Source: Streptomyces ficellus (GTDB lineage Bacteria > Actinomycetota > Actinomycetes > Streptomycetales > Streptomycetaceae). From it: DNA of 64,000 nt. Numbering within the stretch: the stretch's first letter is position 1; each line of letters opens with the position of its first letter. The notes beneath the pieces are model-generated. The model saw only the letters and a program-made list of their open reading frames with translations, searched no databases and was not told where the DNA came from. Positions 43,574 to 52,689 of this stretch are shown here, piece after piece. The stretch spans positions 62,001 through 126,000 of the forward strand of contig NZ_JAUEPL010000005.1 in NCBI RefSeq assembly GCF_030406405.1, read 5' to 3'. The position numbers were made by a program, and so were the translations under genes.

Positions 43574-43792
43574 ATGGAAAGGGTCCCTGCCGCCTCCACG
43601 GTCCAGCCCCGGCTTCACCGTGTCGAGGCTGCGGCCGAGCTGCTGGGAGTGAAGCGCACAGTCATCTACGAACAGATCCGCCTTGGGCGGCTGCGCACAG
43701 TCCGGCTTGGGCGTCGTCGGCTGGTGCCCACGGAGTACATCGACGAATACGTCGACCTGCTCAAGCGTGAGTCGGAAACGACGGCATCCTGA
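43574..43792 (+). CDS. xis: excisionase-like helix-turn-helix protein (Xis)
   Basis: 72 residues from ATG 43574 (AAGGAG 11 bases upstream). A MerR/excisionase-type winged helix: RLHRVEAAAELLGVKRTVIYEQIRLGRLRTVRLGRRRLVP followed by an amphipathic tail (the quoted core is LLGVKRTVIYEQIRLG). Directly before the integrase gene, it should direct excision by bending att DNA. A 15-bp hairpin separates it from int. Confidence 0.88.
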   Translation: MERVPAASTVQPRLHRVEAAAELLGVKRTVIYEQIRLGRLRTVRLGRRRLVPTEYIDEYVDLLKRESETTAS

Positions 43793-43803
43793 CCAATTCC
43801 CCA

Positions 43804-43837
43804 TGTGGGGCTGGACCGGTATCGGTCCAGCCCCACA
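43804..43837 (+). terminator. 15-bp hairpin between xis and int
   Basis: TGTGGGGCTGGACC (43804-43817) pairs perfectly with GGTCCAGCCCCACA (43824-43837); one more inner G-C pair leaves a GTAT loop. It ends 24 bases before the int ATG and may uncouple int from xis transcription or limit its translation. Confidence 0.7.
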
Positions 43838-43861
43838 CTTACGCAACCACAGGGAATCCTC

Positions 43862-45043
43862 ATGAGTGAGACCGCCGGTCGCCCCCGTAAGGCGGCAAAT
43901 GGTGAAGATTCGATCTACTGGGACGCCTCCAAGAATCGATACGTGGGCGCCATTTCATTGGGGTACACCCCGGCTGGCAAGCGAAAGCGTCCCAAGGTGT
44001 CAGGCAAGACCAAGACCGAAGTACGTGCCAAGCTGCGAGAGCTTCGAGCTGAGCTGAAGCAGTCGGGTGCCAAGTCATCGGCCCAGTACACGGTGGGCCA
44101 GGCAGTAAATGACTGGCTGGCCAAGGGGCTTAAAGGAAGGGACCCCAACAGCATCAGCACCTATCGCAGCCTCGCGGACAATCACGTCATTGCGGATCTC
44201 GGCAAGGCGAAGCTGCGTGACTTGTCGGCTGACGCAGTTGATTGCTGGCTCGACGAACAGTCGGAAGTGCTAGCCACTAGTTCACTCGCGATGGTGCATT
44301 CGATTTTGCGGCGATCCATCACACACGCACAACGGCATGACAAGGTCTCCCGGAACGTGGCGGAGTTGGTCGAGACTCCCGAAGGTCAGGTCGGCCGCCC
44401 CAGTAAATCTTTGACGCTGGAGCAGGCGAAGGCTGTCCTGTCCGGCCCCGCAGAGGGGAGCTGGATCCATGCCTATGTCGTTGTGTCGCTGCTCGTAGGA
44501 ATCCGTACAGAGGAGGTGAGGCCACTCAAGTGGAACCACGTGCATCTTTCGCCTGCTGAGGGAGTGGTGCCGCACATTGAGGTGTGGCGGTCCGTGCGCC
44601 GGCGGGGCGAGATGAAGACGCGTAAAAGTCGGCGAACCCTGGCGGTGCCGCGACAGGTCGTCACCGTGCTCAAAGAGCATCGGGCCGAGCAGCGACGAAG
44701 GAGAGAGGCCCTTGGGCTGGCCTGGGACCCAGAGGGGTTCGTGTTCGGGACAGACAGCGGCGATCAACGCACTGCGGACCAGGTTCGGCGGAGCTTCCGA
44801 GCGCTGCTGCGGCGCGCCGGCTTCGACCAGCCCGAGAAGTGGACACCGCGAGAGCTGCGGCACAGCTTCGTTTCACTGCTCTCCGATCACGGGATCCCGA
44901 TCGAAGTGATCGCGCGAGTCGTCGGTCACAGCACCACGATCGTTACGGAGACTGTCTACCGTAAGCAGTTGCGGCCCGTCATCACGGAGGGAGCCGAAGC
45001 CATGGACGACATCTTTGATGGCGGGGGAGTTGCTAACCCGTAG
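43862..45043 (+). CDS. int: tyrosine recombinase (integrase)
   Basis: 393 residues from ATG 43862 (CAGGGA upstream). N-terminal AP2-like/arm-binding region (SIYWDASKNRYVGAISLG), core-binding domain (about 80-170, TVGQAVNDWLAKGLKG) and catalytic domain. Catalytic residues: Arg in VGIRTEEVRPLKW, Arg in PRELRHSF (box II His replaced by Arg, common in actinobacterial integrases), His in VVGHS and Tyr in TETVYRKQ. It catalyses site-specific integration and excision at the 30-bp att core 129 bp downstream. Confidence 0.93.
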   Translation: MSETAGRPRKAANGEDSIYWDASKNRYVGAISLGYTPAGKRKRPKVSGKTKTEVRAKLRELRAELKQSGAKSSAQYTVGQAVNDWLAKGLKGRDPNSISTYRSLADNHVIADLGKAKLRDLSADAVDCWLDEQSEVLATSSLAMVHSILRRSITHAQRHDKVSRNVAELVETPEGQVGRPSKSLTLEQAKAVLSGPAEGSWIHAYVVVSLLVGIRTEEVRPLKWNHVHLSPAEGVVPHIEVWRSVRRRGEMKTRKSRRTLAVPRQVVTVLKEHRAEQRRRREALGLAWDPEGFVFGTDSGDQRTADQVRRSFRALLRRAGFDQPEKWTPRELRHSFVSLLSDHGIPIEVIARVVGHSTTIVTETVYRKQLRPVITEGAEAMDDIFDGGGVANP

Positions 45044-45051
45044 GCGCCCGT

Positions 45052-45081
45052 GGGGGAGCTGAGCGGAGCCGTGGCTCCCCC
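45052..45081 (+). terminator. int terminator hairpin
   Basis: GGGGGAGC (45052-45059) pairs with GCTCCCCC (45074-45081), followed by TTT; 9 bp after the int stop and before attR. Confidence 0.75.
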
Positions 45082-45171
45082 TTTGGCTCCCCGGCCCGAG
45101 GATCCCAGTACTGGGCTGTCGGCCGTACACGCCCCGACCTGCAACGGCACAAGGGTGGTCGTGCCGCGCGT

Positions 45172-45201
45172 CGCTTAAGGCGACGCTAAGAGGCCGCTCA
45201 G
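45172..45201. repeat. attR, 30-bp direct repeat
   Basis: Identical to attL at 25156-25185. Chromosomal sequence resumes at 45202, 68 bp from the end of a leftward response-regulator gene, so the target is intergenic. Confidence 0.92.
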
Positions 45202-45268
45202 AAAGCACACCCGGATGCCGCTGCCGGTGTCGCCGCCGGGCCCCCAGGACGGTGGACCCCCACGCAGG

Positions 45269-45937
45269 TCACCCCACCCGCCGGTACCGCCGTTCCGGGC
45301 GGCCCGTGCCGCCGTAGCGGAGCGAGACCTCGGCGCGGCCCGTTTCCGCGAAGTACTCCAGGTAGCGGCGGGCGCTCACGCGGGAGAGGGAGCCCGCCTC
45401 GGCGCACTCCGTGGCCGACAGGCCCGCGGGATGGTCGCGCAGGATGCGCTCCACCAGGTCGGCCGTGTGCGCGGCCAGGCCCTTGGGGAGCTCGCGGGAG
45501 CCGGGCGGGCGGGTGCCGAAGATCTGGTCGACGTCCTCCTGCCGCGCCTGGTCCAGCGTGTCCAGGCGGCTGCGCAGCGATGCCACGTGCAGCAGCTGTT
45601 CGCGCAGCGCCGCCTGGCTGAACGGCTTGATCAGATAGTGCAGGGCCCCGGCGCGCAGCGCCGAGCGGACCGTGCCCGCGTCCCGGGCCGCCGTGATGAA
45701 CAGCGCGTCGACGCCGTGGCCCGCCGCCCGCAGGGCGCGCAGCACGCTGATCCCGTCCATGTCGGGCAGGTAGATGTCCAGCAGCACCAGGTCGGGGCGG
45801 AGCGCCTCGGCCGCGCGCAGCGCCTCGGCACCGCTGTGCGCCACCGCGACGACCGTGAAACCGTCCACCGCGGACACATAGCGGCTGTGCAGTTTGGCGA
45901 CCATGAAGTCGTCGTCGACCACCAGCACGTTCGTCAC
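45269..45937 (-). CDS. CitB/DctR-type response regulator
   Basis: 222 residues from GTG 45937. The receiver domain (1-120) has the acidic pair VVDDD near 7-9, phospho-acceptor Asp in LVLLDIYLPDMDG, Thr/Ser and Lys in LIKPFS. The C-terminal part is a CitB-type winged helix (TECAEAGSLSRVSARRYLEYFAETG). Relatives switch on di/tricarboxylate uptake under CitA/DcuS-type kinases. It is divergent from tctCBA (131 bp), so it probably controls it. No kinase gene lies beside it in the window. Confidence 0.88.
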   Translation of the reverse strand: MTNVLVVDDDFMVAKLHSRYVSAVDGFTVVAVAHSGAEALRAAEALRPDLVLLDIYLPDMDGISVLRALRAAGHGVDALFITAARDAGTVRSALRAGALHYLIKPFSQAALREQLLHVASLRSRLDTLDQARQEDVDQIFGTRPPGSRELPKGLAAHTADLVERILRDHPAGLSATECAEAGSLSRVSARRYLEYFAETGRAEVSLRYGGTGRPERRYRRVG

Positions 45938-46068
45938 GGCGCCACGCTAGGTCGCGACCACAAGGACCACAACGTCCGTTGATTGCGGAAGGGAGACAGG
46001 TTCTTAACGCGAGGGCAACATGTGGGCCACTTCACGTCCGAAAAGACACGGTCCGAAAGGCGGCACAC

Positions 46069-47052
46069 GTGCGTTTGCGCACCCCTCTCGCCCTCCTCGG
46101 GGCGGCGCTGCTGGTGCTCGTCGGGCCGCCGCTGCTCTCTGCGGGCAGCGGCTCCGACACCGGCACACAGATCCCCGGTCTGCGTCTCATGGTGCCCAAC
46201 ACGCCAGGCGGCGGGTACGACATCACGGCGCGCACCGCGGCCAAGAACGCCGAGGACGCGGGCCTCACCCACAACATCGAGGTCTTCAACCTGCCCGGCG
46301 CCGGCGGCACCGTCGGCCTGACCCGGCTCGCCGGCGAGCACGGCAACGGCAAGCTCGCCATGTCCATGGGCCTCGGCGTCGTCGGAGCCGTACACACCAA
46401 CAAATCCCCCAAGACCCTCGCCGACACCACCCCGATCGCCCGGCTCACCGAGGAGCAGGACATCGTGGTCGTCGCCAAGGACTCCCCGTACAACAGCATC
46501 CACGACCTGCTGGCCGCCTGGAGGAAGAACCCCGCCAAGCTCCCCGTGGGCGGCGGCTCGTCACCCGGCGGGCCCGACCACCTCGCGCCGATGCTGATGG
46601 CGCAGGCCGCCGGGATCTCCCCGAAGTCGGTGAACTACATCCCCTTCGACGGCGGCGGCGAACTGCTCGCCTCCATCCTCGGCAACAAGGTCGCCTTCGG
46701 TGTCTCGGGTGTCGGGGAGTACCTCGACCAGATCAAGGCGGGCGAGCTGCGGCTCCTCGCCGTCACCGGGCCCGAACGCGTACCCGGCCTCGACGCGCCG
46801 ACCCTCCGCGAGGCGGGGCTCGACACCGAGTTCACCAACTGGCGCGGCATCGTCGCCCCGCCCGGCCTGTCCGACGCCGAGCGCGACAAGCTCATCGGGC
46901 TCGTCAGCGAGCTGCACGCCTCCCCGCAGTGGCAGGAATCCCTGAAGAAGAACGGGTGGGACGACGCCTTCCTCGCCGGGGACGCGTTCGGGGAGTTCCT
47001 CGACACACAGAACGAGCGCGTCGACTCCGTCCTGAAGGAGCTGGGACTGTGA
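46069..47052 (+). CDS. tctC: TctC, tricarboxylate-binding protein
   Basis: 327 residues from GTG 46069, with AAAGG upstream. Signal-peptide-like N-terminus ([23 protein letters not shown]), then the TctC/Bug fold: [31 protein letters not shown] and [30 protein letters not shown]. It binds citrate-like substrates outside the membrane for TctAB. The stop overlaps the tctB start (GTGA). Confidence 0.88.
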   Translation: MRLRTPLALLGAALLVLVGPPLLSAGSGSDTGTQIPGLRLMVPNTPGGGYDITARTAAKNAEDAGLTHNIEVFNLPGAGGTVGLTRLAGEHGNGKLAMSMGLGVVGAVHTNKSPKTLADTTPIARLTEEQDIVVVAKDSPYNSIHDLLAAWRKNPAKLPVGGGSSPGGPDHLAPMLMAQAAGISPKSVNYIPFDGGGELLASILGNKVAFGVSGVGEYLDQIKAGELRLLAVTGPERVPGLDAPTLREAGLDTEFTNWRGIVAPPGLSDAERDKLIGLVSELHASPQWQESLKKNGWDDAFLAGDAFGEFLDTQNERVDSVLKELGL

Positions 47053-47567
47053 CCACACCCCTCGCACGAAGCCGCCGCGCCTGGCTGCGGGAGCACTCCG
47101 AGCTCGGGGTCGGCCTGCTGCTCGCCGTGATCGGCGTGCTCGTCCTCACGGACGCGCTGACCATGAACGTCGACACCGGCCAGCGCGGGCCGGTCGGGCC
47201 GAGGACCGTACCGCTCGTCGTCGGCGGGGGCCTCCTCGCCGTCGCCGTCCTCCTCACCGTCGACGTCCTGCGCGGCGGCCGCGGCGAGGCCGAGACCGGC
47301 GAGGACATCGACCTGTCCGAACCCAGCGACTGGCGTACGGTCCTGCTGCTCGCCGGAGTCTTCCTCGCGGGCGCCGTCCTCATCGGCCCGCTCGGCTTCC
47401 CCATCGCCGGCGCGCTGCTCTTCTGGGGCTCCGCGTACGCGCTCGGCAGCCGCCGCGCCGACCGCGACCCGCTGATCGCTGCCGTCCTCTCCCTCGTCAC
47501 CTACGTCGTCTTCAACAACCTGCTCGGTGTCCCCCTGCCCGGTGGCCCGCTGATGGGAGTGCTCTGA
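47049..47567 (+). CDS. tctB: TctB, small membrane subunit
   Basis: 172 residues, GTG start in the tctC stop. Four TM helices (about 18-36, 58-75, 97-120, 140-160) and [17 protein letters not shown] typical of TctB. Part of the tripartite tricarboxylate transporter; coupled to tctA by TGATG. Confidence 0.85.
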   Translation: MTTPLARSRRAWLREHSELGVGLLLAVIGVLVLTDALTMNVDTGQRGPVGPRTVPLVVGGGLLAVAVLLTVDVLRGGRGEAETGEDIDLSEPSDWRTVLLLAGVFLAGAVLIGPLGFPIAGALLFWGSAYALGSRRADRDPLIAAVLSLVTYVVFNNLLGVPLPGGPLMGVL

Positions 47568-49063
47568 TGGATTCCCTGAACTCCCTCCTCGACGGCTTCG
47601 GCACGGCCCTGACCCCCATCAACCTGCTGTGGGCCGCGATAGGGGTGCTGCTCGGCACGGCCATCGGCGTCCTGCCCGGCATCGGCCCGGCCATGGCGGT
47701 CGCGCTGCTGCTTCCCGTGACGTACGGACTCGAACCCACCGGCGCGTTCATCATGTTCGCCGGCATCTACTACGGCGCCATGTTCGGCGGCTCCACCACC
47801 TCCATCCTGCTCAACACGCCCGGTGAGAGCGCGGCCGTCGTCGCCGCGATCGAGGGCAACCCGATGGCCAAGGCGGGCCGCGGCGCCCAGGCCCTCGCGG
47901 CGGCCGCGGGCGGCCACTTCGCCGGCGGCATGATCGGCACGATCCTGCTGGTCGTCCTCGCCCCGACCGTCGCCGCGCTCGCGGTCGACATCGGCGCGCC
48001 CGACTACTTCGCCATCATGGTGCTCGCCTTCATCGCCGTGACCTCGGTGCTCGGCTCGTCCCGCATCCGCGGCCTGGCGTCCCTGCTCATCGGGCTCACC
48101 CTCGGCCTCGTCGGCCTGGACCAGATGACCGGCCAGCAGCGGCTCACCTTCGGCTCGCTCCAGCTCGCCGACGGCATCGACGTCGTCATCGTCGCGGTCG
48201 GCCTCTTCGCGATCGGCGAAGCCCTGTGGGTCGCCGCACACCTGCGGCGCACCAGCGGCGACGCGATCCCGGTCGGGCGGCCCTGGCTCGGCAAGGCGGA
48301 CGTCAAGCGGACCTGGAAGCCGTGGCTGCGCGGGCCGGTCATCGGCTTCCCGTTCGGCGCGATCCCGGCCGGCGGCGCGGAGATCCCGACCTTCCTGTCG
48401 TACGTGACGGAGAAGCGGCTGTCCCAGCACAAGGACGAGTTCGGGCGGGGCGCCATCGAGGGCGTGGCCGGACCGGAGTCGGCCGCGTCCGCCTCGGCGG
48501 CGGGCACCCTGGTCTCCATGCTCACGCTGGGCCTGCCCACGACGGCCGTCGCCGCCGTGATGCTCGCCGCCTTCCAGCAGTACGGCATCCAGCCGGGCCC
48601 GCTGCTCTTCGAGCGCGAACCCGACCTGGTGTGGGGCCTGATCGCCTCCCTCTTCGTCGGCATGGTGCTGCTGCTCGCGCTGAACCTGCCGCTCGCGCCC
48701 CTGTGGGCGAAGCTGCTGCGCGTCCCGCGCCCGTACCTCTACGCCGGAATCCTCTTCTTCGCGGCGACCGGCGCGTACGCGGTCGGCGGTGAAACCCTCG
48801 ACCTGGTGATCCTGCTGATCATCGGCCTGATCGGATTCGGCATGCGCCGCTACGGCCTGCCCGTGCTGCCCGCCGTCATCGGCGTCATCCTCGGCCCGGC
48901 CGCCGAACAGCAGCTGCGCCGGGCGCTCCAGATCAGCGACGGCAGCGTGACGGGCCTGGTCAACACCCCGTTCTCGGTGACCGTGTACGCCGTGATCGTG
49001 ATCCTGCTGGCCTGGCCCTTGCTGAAGAAGGTGATCACCCGCCGTCGTCATCTGCCGGTATGA
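47567..49063 (+). CDS. tctA: TctA, large membrane subunit
   Basis: 498 residues with about eleven TM helices. Family motifs: [21 protein letters not shown] near the start, [20 protein letters not shown] and [13 protein letters not shown] with repeated glycine loops. TctA is the ion-driven permease that moves citrate/tricarboxylates delivered by TctC. Complete length for the family. Confidence 0.92.
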   Translation: MDSLNSLLDGFGTALTPINLLWAAIGVLLGTAIGVLPGIGPAMAVALLLPVTYGLEPTGAFIMFAGIYYGAMFGGSTTSILLNTPGESAAVVAAIEGNPMAKAGRGAQALAAAAGGHFAGGMIGTILLVVLAPTVAALAVDIGAPDYFAIMVLAFIAVTSVLGSSRIRGLASLLIGLTLGLVGLDQMTGQQRLTFGSLQLADGIDVVIVAVGLFAIGEALWVAAHLRRTSGDAIPVGRPWLGKADVKRTWKPWLRGPVIGFPFGAIPAGGAEIPTFLSYVTEKRLSQHKDEFGRGAIEGVAGPESAASASAAGTLVSMLTLGLPTTAVAAVMLAAFQQYGIQPGPLLFEREPDLVWGLIASLFVGMVLLLALNLPLAPLWAKLLRVPRPYLYAGILFFAATGAYAVGGETLDLVILLIIGLIGFGMRRYGLPVLPAVIGVILGPAAEQQLRRALQISDGSVTGLVNTPFSVTVYAVIVILLAWPLLKKVITRRRHLPV

Positions 49064-49290
49064 CGATTCGCCCCGCGACCGCCGACGACGTCCCCCGCGT
49101 GAAGGCCCTGACCGACGCGGCCTACCACCACCACATCGAGCGGACCGGCCTCGTACCGGCCCCGATGGAGGCGGACCACGCGGCGGACGTTGCGGCGGGG
49201 AAGCTGTACGAGCGGTACGGCTACGAGGTCGTCAAGCGGCATGCCGACGGCCCGTACGACCGCGTCCACTACCGCAAGCCAGTCTCCTGA
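49060..49290 (+). pseudogene. GNAT acetyltransferase remnant with internal deletion
   Basis: 76 residues. The first 25 match a GNAT start ([22 protein letters not shown]) and the last 30 a GNAT end (KLYERYGYEVVKRH), but the acetyl-CoA-binding core of about 80-90 residues that should lie between them is missing at VAAG/KLYERYGY. The frame is kept, so it may be translated, but it cannot form a working enzyme. The start overlaps the tctA stop and the 3' end overlaps the convergent DUF402 gene. Confidence 0.65.
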
Positions 49291-49760
49291 CCCGGCAGCC
49301 GGCCCTCGCGGGCGAGGCCCTCCAGTACGTCCAGGGCCGCACGGGCGGCCGTCGCCGCCTGAGGGTCCCGGTCCGCGAGGCCGCTCGCCTCGAACTCGTC
49401 CTCGTCCAGGCGCACCACCCGCGTGCCGTCCGCCGACACCCACACGTCAAGGTCCAGGTCCTCGACCACCACCTCGCCCTCGCCCACGACGGCCGGCCGG
49501 GTGATGTCGCAGTACCAGCCCTTGAGCGTGGTGTCGGCGGACCGCACCTCCTTCACCGCGTACCACCGGTCGCGCCAGTAGTGCTCCACGAAGACGTCAC
49601 CCGGCTCGAACCGTACGAACCCGAAGTCCCGCACCCCGTCCGCCGCCCACGGGGCGCGCACGGTCAGGTGCGTACCGTCGTCGGCGACCACCTCGGCCGG
49701 GTAGCGGATCTTCGTACGCCCGGCCTTGACCAGGCGTACGTCAACCGAACGTGCGGACAT
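49269..49760 (-). CDS. DUF402-domain protein
   Basis: 163 residues from ATG 49760 (GGAGG upstream). The DUF402 core is clear: VFVEHYWRDRWYAVKEVRS, KGWYCDITRPAVV and VVVEDLDLDVWVSADG...RLDEDEFE. Members of this fold include nucleoside-phosphate phosphatases with Asp/Glu metal sites and FomD-like enzymes. Substrate not known. It starts inside the last 20 bases of the upstream GNAT gene. Confidence 0.8.
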   Translation of the reverse strand: MSARSVDVRLVKAGRTKIRYPAEVVADDGTHLTVRAPWAADGVRDFGFVRFEPGDVFVEHYWRDRWYAVKEVRSADTTLKGWYCDITRPAVVGEGEVVVEDLDLDVWVSADGTRVVRLDEDEFEASGLADRDPQAATAARAALDVLEGLAREGRLPGQETGLR

Positions 49761-50664
49761 GCCGTACCTCCGTCGCGCAGACCTCGTACCCGAACCACTT
49801 GTTGATCGCCAGCATCGGCCCGTTCTCGGCGTCGTTGCTCGTGAACGCGTCCGTGCAGCCCGCCGCGCGCGCCCTGCGCAGCGAATCCGTCTTCGCGAGT
49901 TTGGCCAGGCCATGCCCCCGGTGGGCGCGCAGGGTGCCGGTCATGCCCGACCAGTAACGCCGCTCGCCGTCCGTGTGCGCGGCGGTGAAGGCCGCCACCT
50001 CGCCGTCCACCAGCACGACCGTGGACAGACCGAGGTCGAGCAGCGGGTTGTTCCAGGTGTGGGCCAGCCAGTCCTCGTAGTCGTCCAGCTCCGCGCCGAT
50101 GTCGCTCGGCTCGTCGGACGTCACCTCGGCGTCCGCCTGGAACATCGGGCGGGGGTCGGCGGTGTAGTCGGCGGCGGTGCGCAGCTCGACGCCCGGCGGG
50201 AGCCTCGCCGGCAGCTCCGGCAGGGTGCCGCCCGCCAGGTCTAGCCGCTGGAAGTGCGCGGACCGGGTGGGCCGGTAGCCGCGTCTCTCCGCGAACGCCC
50301 GGAACTCCGGCTCGTCCAGTACCCAGGCGTACACCTCCACCGCGCCCTCGGCCGCCAGGTGCTCCTCGGCCGTACGCAGCAGCAGCCCGCCCGCGCCCTG
50401 CCCGCGACGGCCGGGATGGACCTGCGGATTGGCGTACGACTGACCCGGGGTTCCGGACTCGTACGCGACGCCGACCTGCGCCGTGCCGACGATCTCGCCG
50501 TCCATCTCGGCTATCAACAGCCGGTACTTGCCGGCCGGGTTGGCGGACTCGACATGGAACAGGACCGAGCGGGGCGTCGTCACCTCGAAGGGCAGCGCGG
50601 CACGCCGCACCCTGCTCACGGCGTCGGCGTCCTCGGGACGGAAATCACGCACGATGACAGTCAT
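49741..50664 (-). CDS. tandem-GNAT acetyltransferase
   Basis: 307 residues from ATG 50664. Two GNAT domains: the first (3-150) with VHPGRRGQGAGGLLLRTAEEH as the acetyl-CoA loop, the second (160-300) with TLRAHRGHGLAKLAKTDSLRRARAAG and NKWFGYE. The layout resembles mycothiol synthase-type tandem proteins but the substrate is not evident. Overlaps the DUF402 gene. Confidence 0.82.
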   Translation of the reverse strand: MTVIVRDFRPEDADAVSRVRRAALPFEVTTPRSVLFHVESANPAGKYRLLIAEMDGEIVGTAQVGVAYESGTPGQSYANPQVHPGRRGQGAGGLLLRTAEEHLAAEGAVEVYAWVLDEPEFRAFAERRGYRPTRSAHFQRLDLAGGTLPELPARLPPGVELRTAADYTADPRPMFQADAEVTSDEPSDIGAELDDYEDWLAHTWNNPLLDLGLSTVVLVDGEVAAFTAAHTDGERRYWSGMTGTLRAHRGHGLAKLAKTDSLRRARAAGCTDAFTSNDAENGPMLAINKWFGYEVCATEVRHVRTFG

Positions 50665-50735
50665 GACGCCGGACGGTACGCGCGGTCCGGCCATGGTCGC
50701 CTCCCAATTTCGGTGCGCTGGGGGACAATCGGGCG

Positions 50736-51113
50736 GTGACCTTGAAGATCTCCATCGACGCGGCTTCCACGACGGCCCCGTACGAACAGCTGCGCGCCCA
50801 GATCTCCGCGCAGGCCCGCTCCGGCCGGCTCCCCGTCGGCTGCAAACTGCCCACCGTCCGGGGCCTCGCACAGGAGCTGGGCCTGGCCGCGAACACGGTG
50901 GCCAAGGCGTACCGGGTGCTGGAGGCGGACGGCGTGATCGAGACGCGCGGCCGGGGCGGCACGTTCATCGCCGCCGCCGGCGATGCCGCCGAGCGGCAGG
51001 CAGCGGCGGCGGCCGCCGCGTACGCCGCCGAGGCCCACCGCCTGGGGCTGTCCCGCGCCGCCGCCGAGGCGGCCGTCAAGGACGCGCTGCGCGCCACGTA
51101 CGGGCGGTCCTAG
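50736..51113 (+). CDS. small GntR (YtrA-type) regulator
   Basis: 125 residues from GTG 50736. One winged-helix domain (about 12-78: YEQLRAQISAQARSGRLPVGCKLPTVRGLAQELG, then NTVAKAYRVLEADGVI) and a short helical tail, as in YtrA-like regulators, which usually control adjacent ABC transporter genes; none is adjacent here. Convergent with the ATPase gene (4-bp overlap). Confidence 0.85.
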   Translation: MTLKISIDAASTTAPYEQLRAQISAQARSGRLPVGCKLPTVRGLAQELGLAANTVAKAYRVLEADGVIETRGRGGTFIAAAGDAAERQAAAAAAAYAAEAHRLGLSRAAAEAAVKDALRATYGRS

Positions 51114-52219
51114 AGATACAGCCCCGCGTCCGCGCCGCGCCCCTGGTCCGGGATCGCCGCCGGGCCGGTGCCGCGGCGCAGCGCGTACAGCTCCGCCAGC
51201 GTCGCGCCGTCCCGGCCGACGGCTTCCTCCCGCCCGTGGGCCTCCCTGCCGAGCCAGGCCAGGGCCTCGGGCCGGGTCAGCGGGCCGACCTCGATGCGGG
51301 CGAGGCACCGGCCGGGGCGGACCACCGCCGGGTGCAGCCGCTCCAGGTCCTCGTTGGTGGTGACGCCGACCAGGACGTTTCGCCCCTGGCCCAGCAGCCC
51401 GTCCGTCAGGTTCAGCAGCCGCGAAAGGGCCTGGCCCGCCGTGTGCTTGGCCTCACCGCGGATCAGCTCGTCGCAGTCCTCCAGGAGCAGCAGCCGCCAA
51501 CGGCCCTTCGCGGTGCCCTCGTCCTCGCCGATCGCGATGTCCATCAGGTATCCGACGTCGTTGAACAGCCGCTCGGGGTCCAGGACGCAGTCCACCTGGC
51601 ACCAGTCCCGCCATGACCGGGCCAGCGTACGCAGCGCGGACGTCTTGCCCGTGCCCGGCGGGCCGTGCAGGAGCAGCAGCCGCCCACCGATGTCGTCCGG
51701 CGTGACCTTCATCAGCCGGCCCATCGCGTCGGCGACCGGCGCCGTGTAGTTGGGCCGCACCTCGTCCCACGTACCGGCGGCGATCTGGCGTGTCGTGCGG
51801 TACGGGCCGCGGCGCGGCGACACGTACCAAAAACCCATGGTCACGTTCTCGGGCTGCGGCTCGGGCTCGTCCTGCGCGCCGTCCGTCGCCTGCTTGAGCA
51901 CCTTCGCCGCCAGCTCGGAGTCCACCGCCGTGACCGTCACATCGGCGCCCCGGTTCCAGCGGGAGACCAGCAGCGTCCAGCCCTCGCCCTCGGCGAGCGT
52001 GGCCTTGCGGTCGTCGTCGCGGGCGGCGCGCAGCACCGTGGCGCCCGGCGGGAGCAGGGTGGCGCCGGGCCTGACGCGGTCGATCGTGGAGCTGTGCGCG
52101 TACGGCTGCTCGCCCGTCGCGAAGCGCCCGAGGAACAGCGCGTCGACGACGTCGGCAGGGGAGTCGCTGTCGTCGACGGTGAGCCGGATCGGCAGAGCGT
52201 CTTGGGGGTTGGCAGGCAT
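51110..52219 (-). CDS. AAA-family ATPase with DUF5925-like N-terminus
   Basis: 369 residues. N-terminal 150 residues (VVDALFLGRFATGEQPYAHS...) are of the DUF5925 type. The AAA domain has Walker A HGPPGTGKTS near 190, Walker B LLLLEDCDEL with the usual acidic pair partly altered, sensor-1 VGVTTNE and an arginine region RPGRC. Likely a protein-remodelling ATPase; target unknown. ATG 52219 chosen; ATG 52228 is possible. Confidence 0.78.
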   Translation of the reverse strand: MPANPQDALPIRLTVDDSDSPADVVDALFLGRFATGEQPYAHSSTIDRVRPGATLLPPGATVLRAARDDDRKATLAEGEGWTLLVSRWNRGADVTVTAVDSELAAKVLKQATDGAQDEPEPQPENVTMGFWYVSPRRGPYRTTRQIAAGTWDEVRPNYTAPVADAMGRLMKVTPDDIGGRLLLLHGPPGTGKTSALRTLARSWRDWCQVDCVLDPERLFNDVGYLMDIAIGEDEGTAKGRWRLLLLEDCDELIRGEAKHTAGQALSRLLNLTDGLLGQGRNVLVGVTTNEDLERLHPAVVRPGRCLARIEVGPLTRPEALAWLGREAHGREEAVGRDGATLAELYALRRGTGPAAIPDQGRGADAGLYL

Positions 52220-52689
52220 GCGCCCCATGATCCGGCACACACGCGTTCCACGCACGGCGTTTACGTACGTGTCCGGGCGAGCACGGTCCCGCCCTGCCGC
52301 TGGGCAGTTCCCTCATTCGGGTGAGTGAAAAACGCACCGCCATCAGTGACGCGGCGTCACATACTGTCCGCGGCGCGCGAATGCCGCCCTGCGGCAGAAA
52401 GACTCCGAACGGAGCACGAGACGGCGCGTCGGACCGGGCCCGTGCCGACGCCATTCCAGCGATCGGCGCGCACGCCTCCGACCGGCCCAACACGGGCCGG
52501 GACGGCCGGGCAGCCGCGCCGTCAAATCAGGGCCACGGGAGAAGACTTAGCCCCGGAGTCCCGGATATCGACCCTCCGTACGGAGTTGCCACTGACGTTT
52601 CGTCAACCGACCCCCGACCGGGCTATTGGCATGGACACTCCCCACTGCTACGACATTTTCAGGCAGAAATCCTGCTAAAGGGAGGTTCC
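52220..52689. other. 470-bp divergent intergenic region
   Basis: No gene supported. It contains a TGACGCGGCGTCA dyad near 52350 and the leader of the esterase gene, with AAAGGGAGG directly before 52690. Confidence 0.45.

Larger units (their letters stand above)
25156..45201. mobile_element. 20-kb actinomycete integrative and conjugative element (AICE)
   Basis: The region is bounded by identical 30-bp direct repeats (25156-25185 and 45172-45201) with a tyrosine integrase gene 129 bp from the right one. It carries xis and int, Prim-Pol plus DUF3631 replication proteins, an FtsK/TraB-type translocase, Spd-like membrane proteins, a GntR regulator and a Nudix protein like pSAM2 KorSA and Pif. This is the AICE gene set. 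The unit is 20,016 bp counting one att copy. The left cargo (25634-28884) is visibly less G+C-rich than the chromosome, suggesting separate acquisition. Confidence 0.93.
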
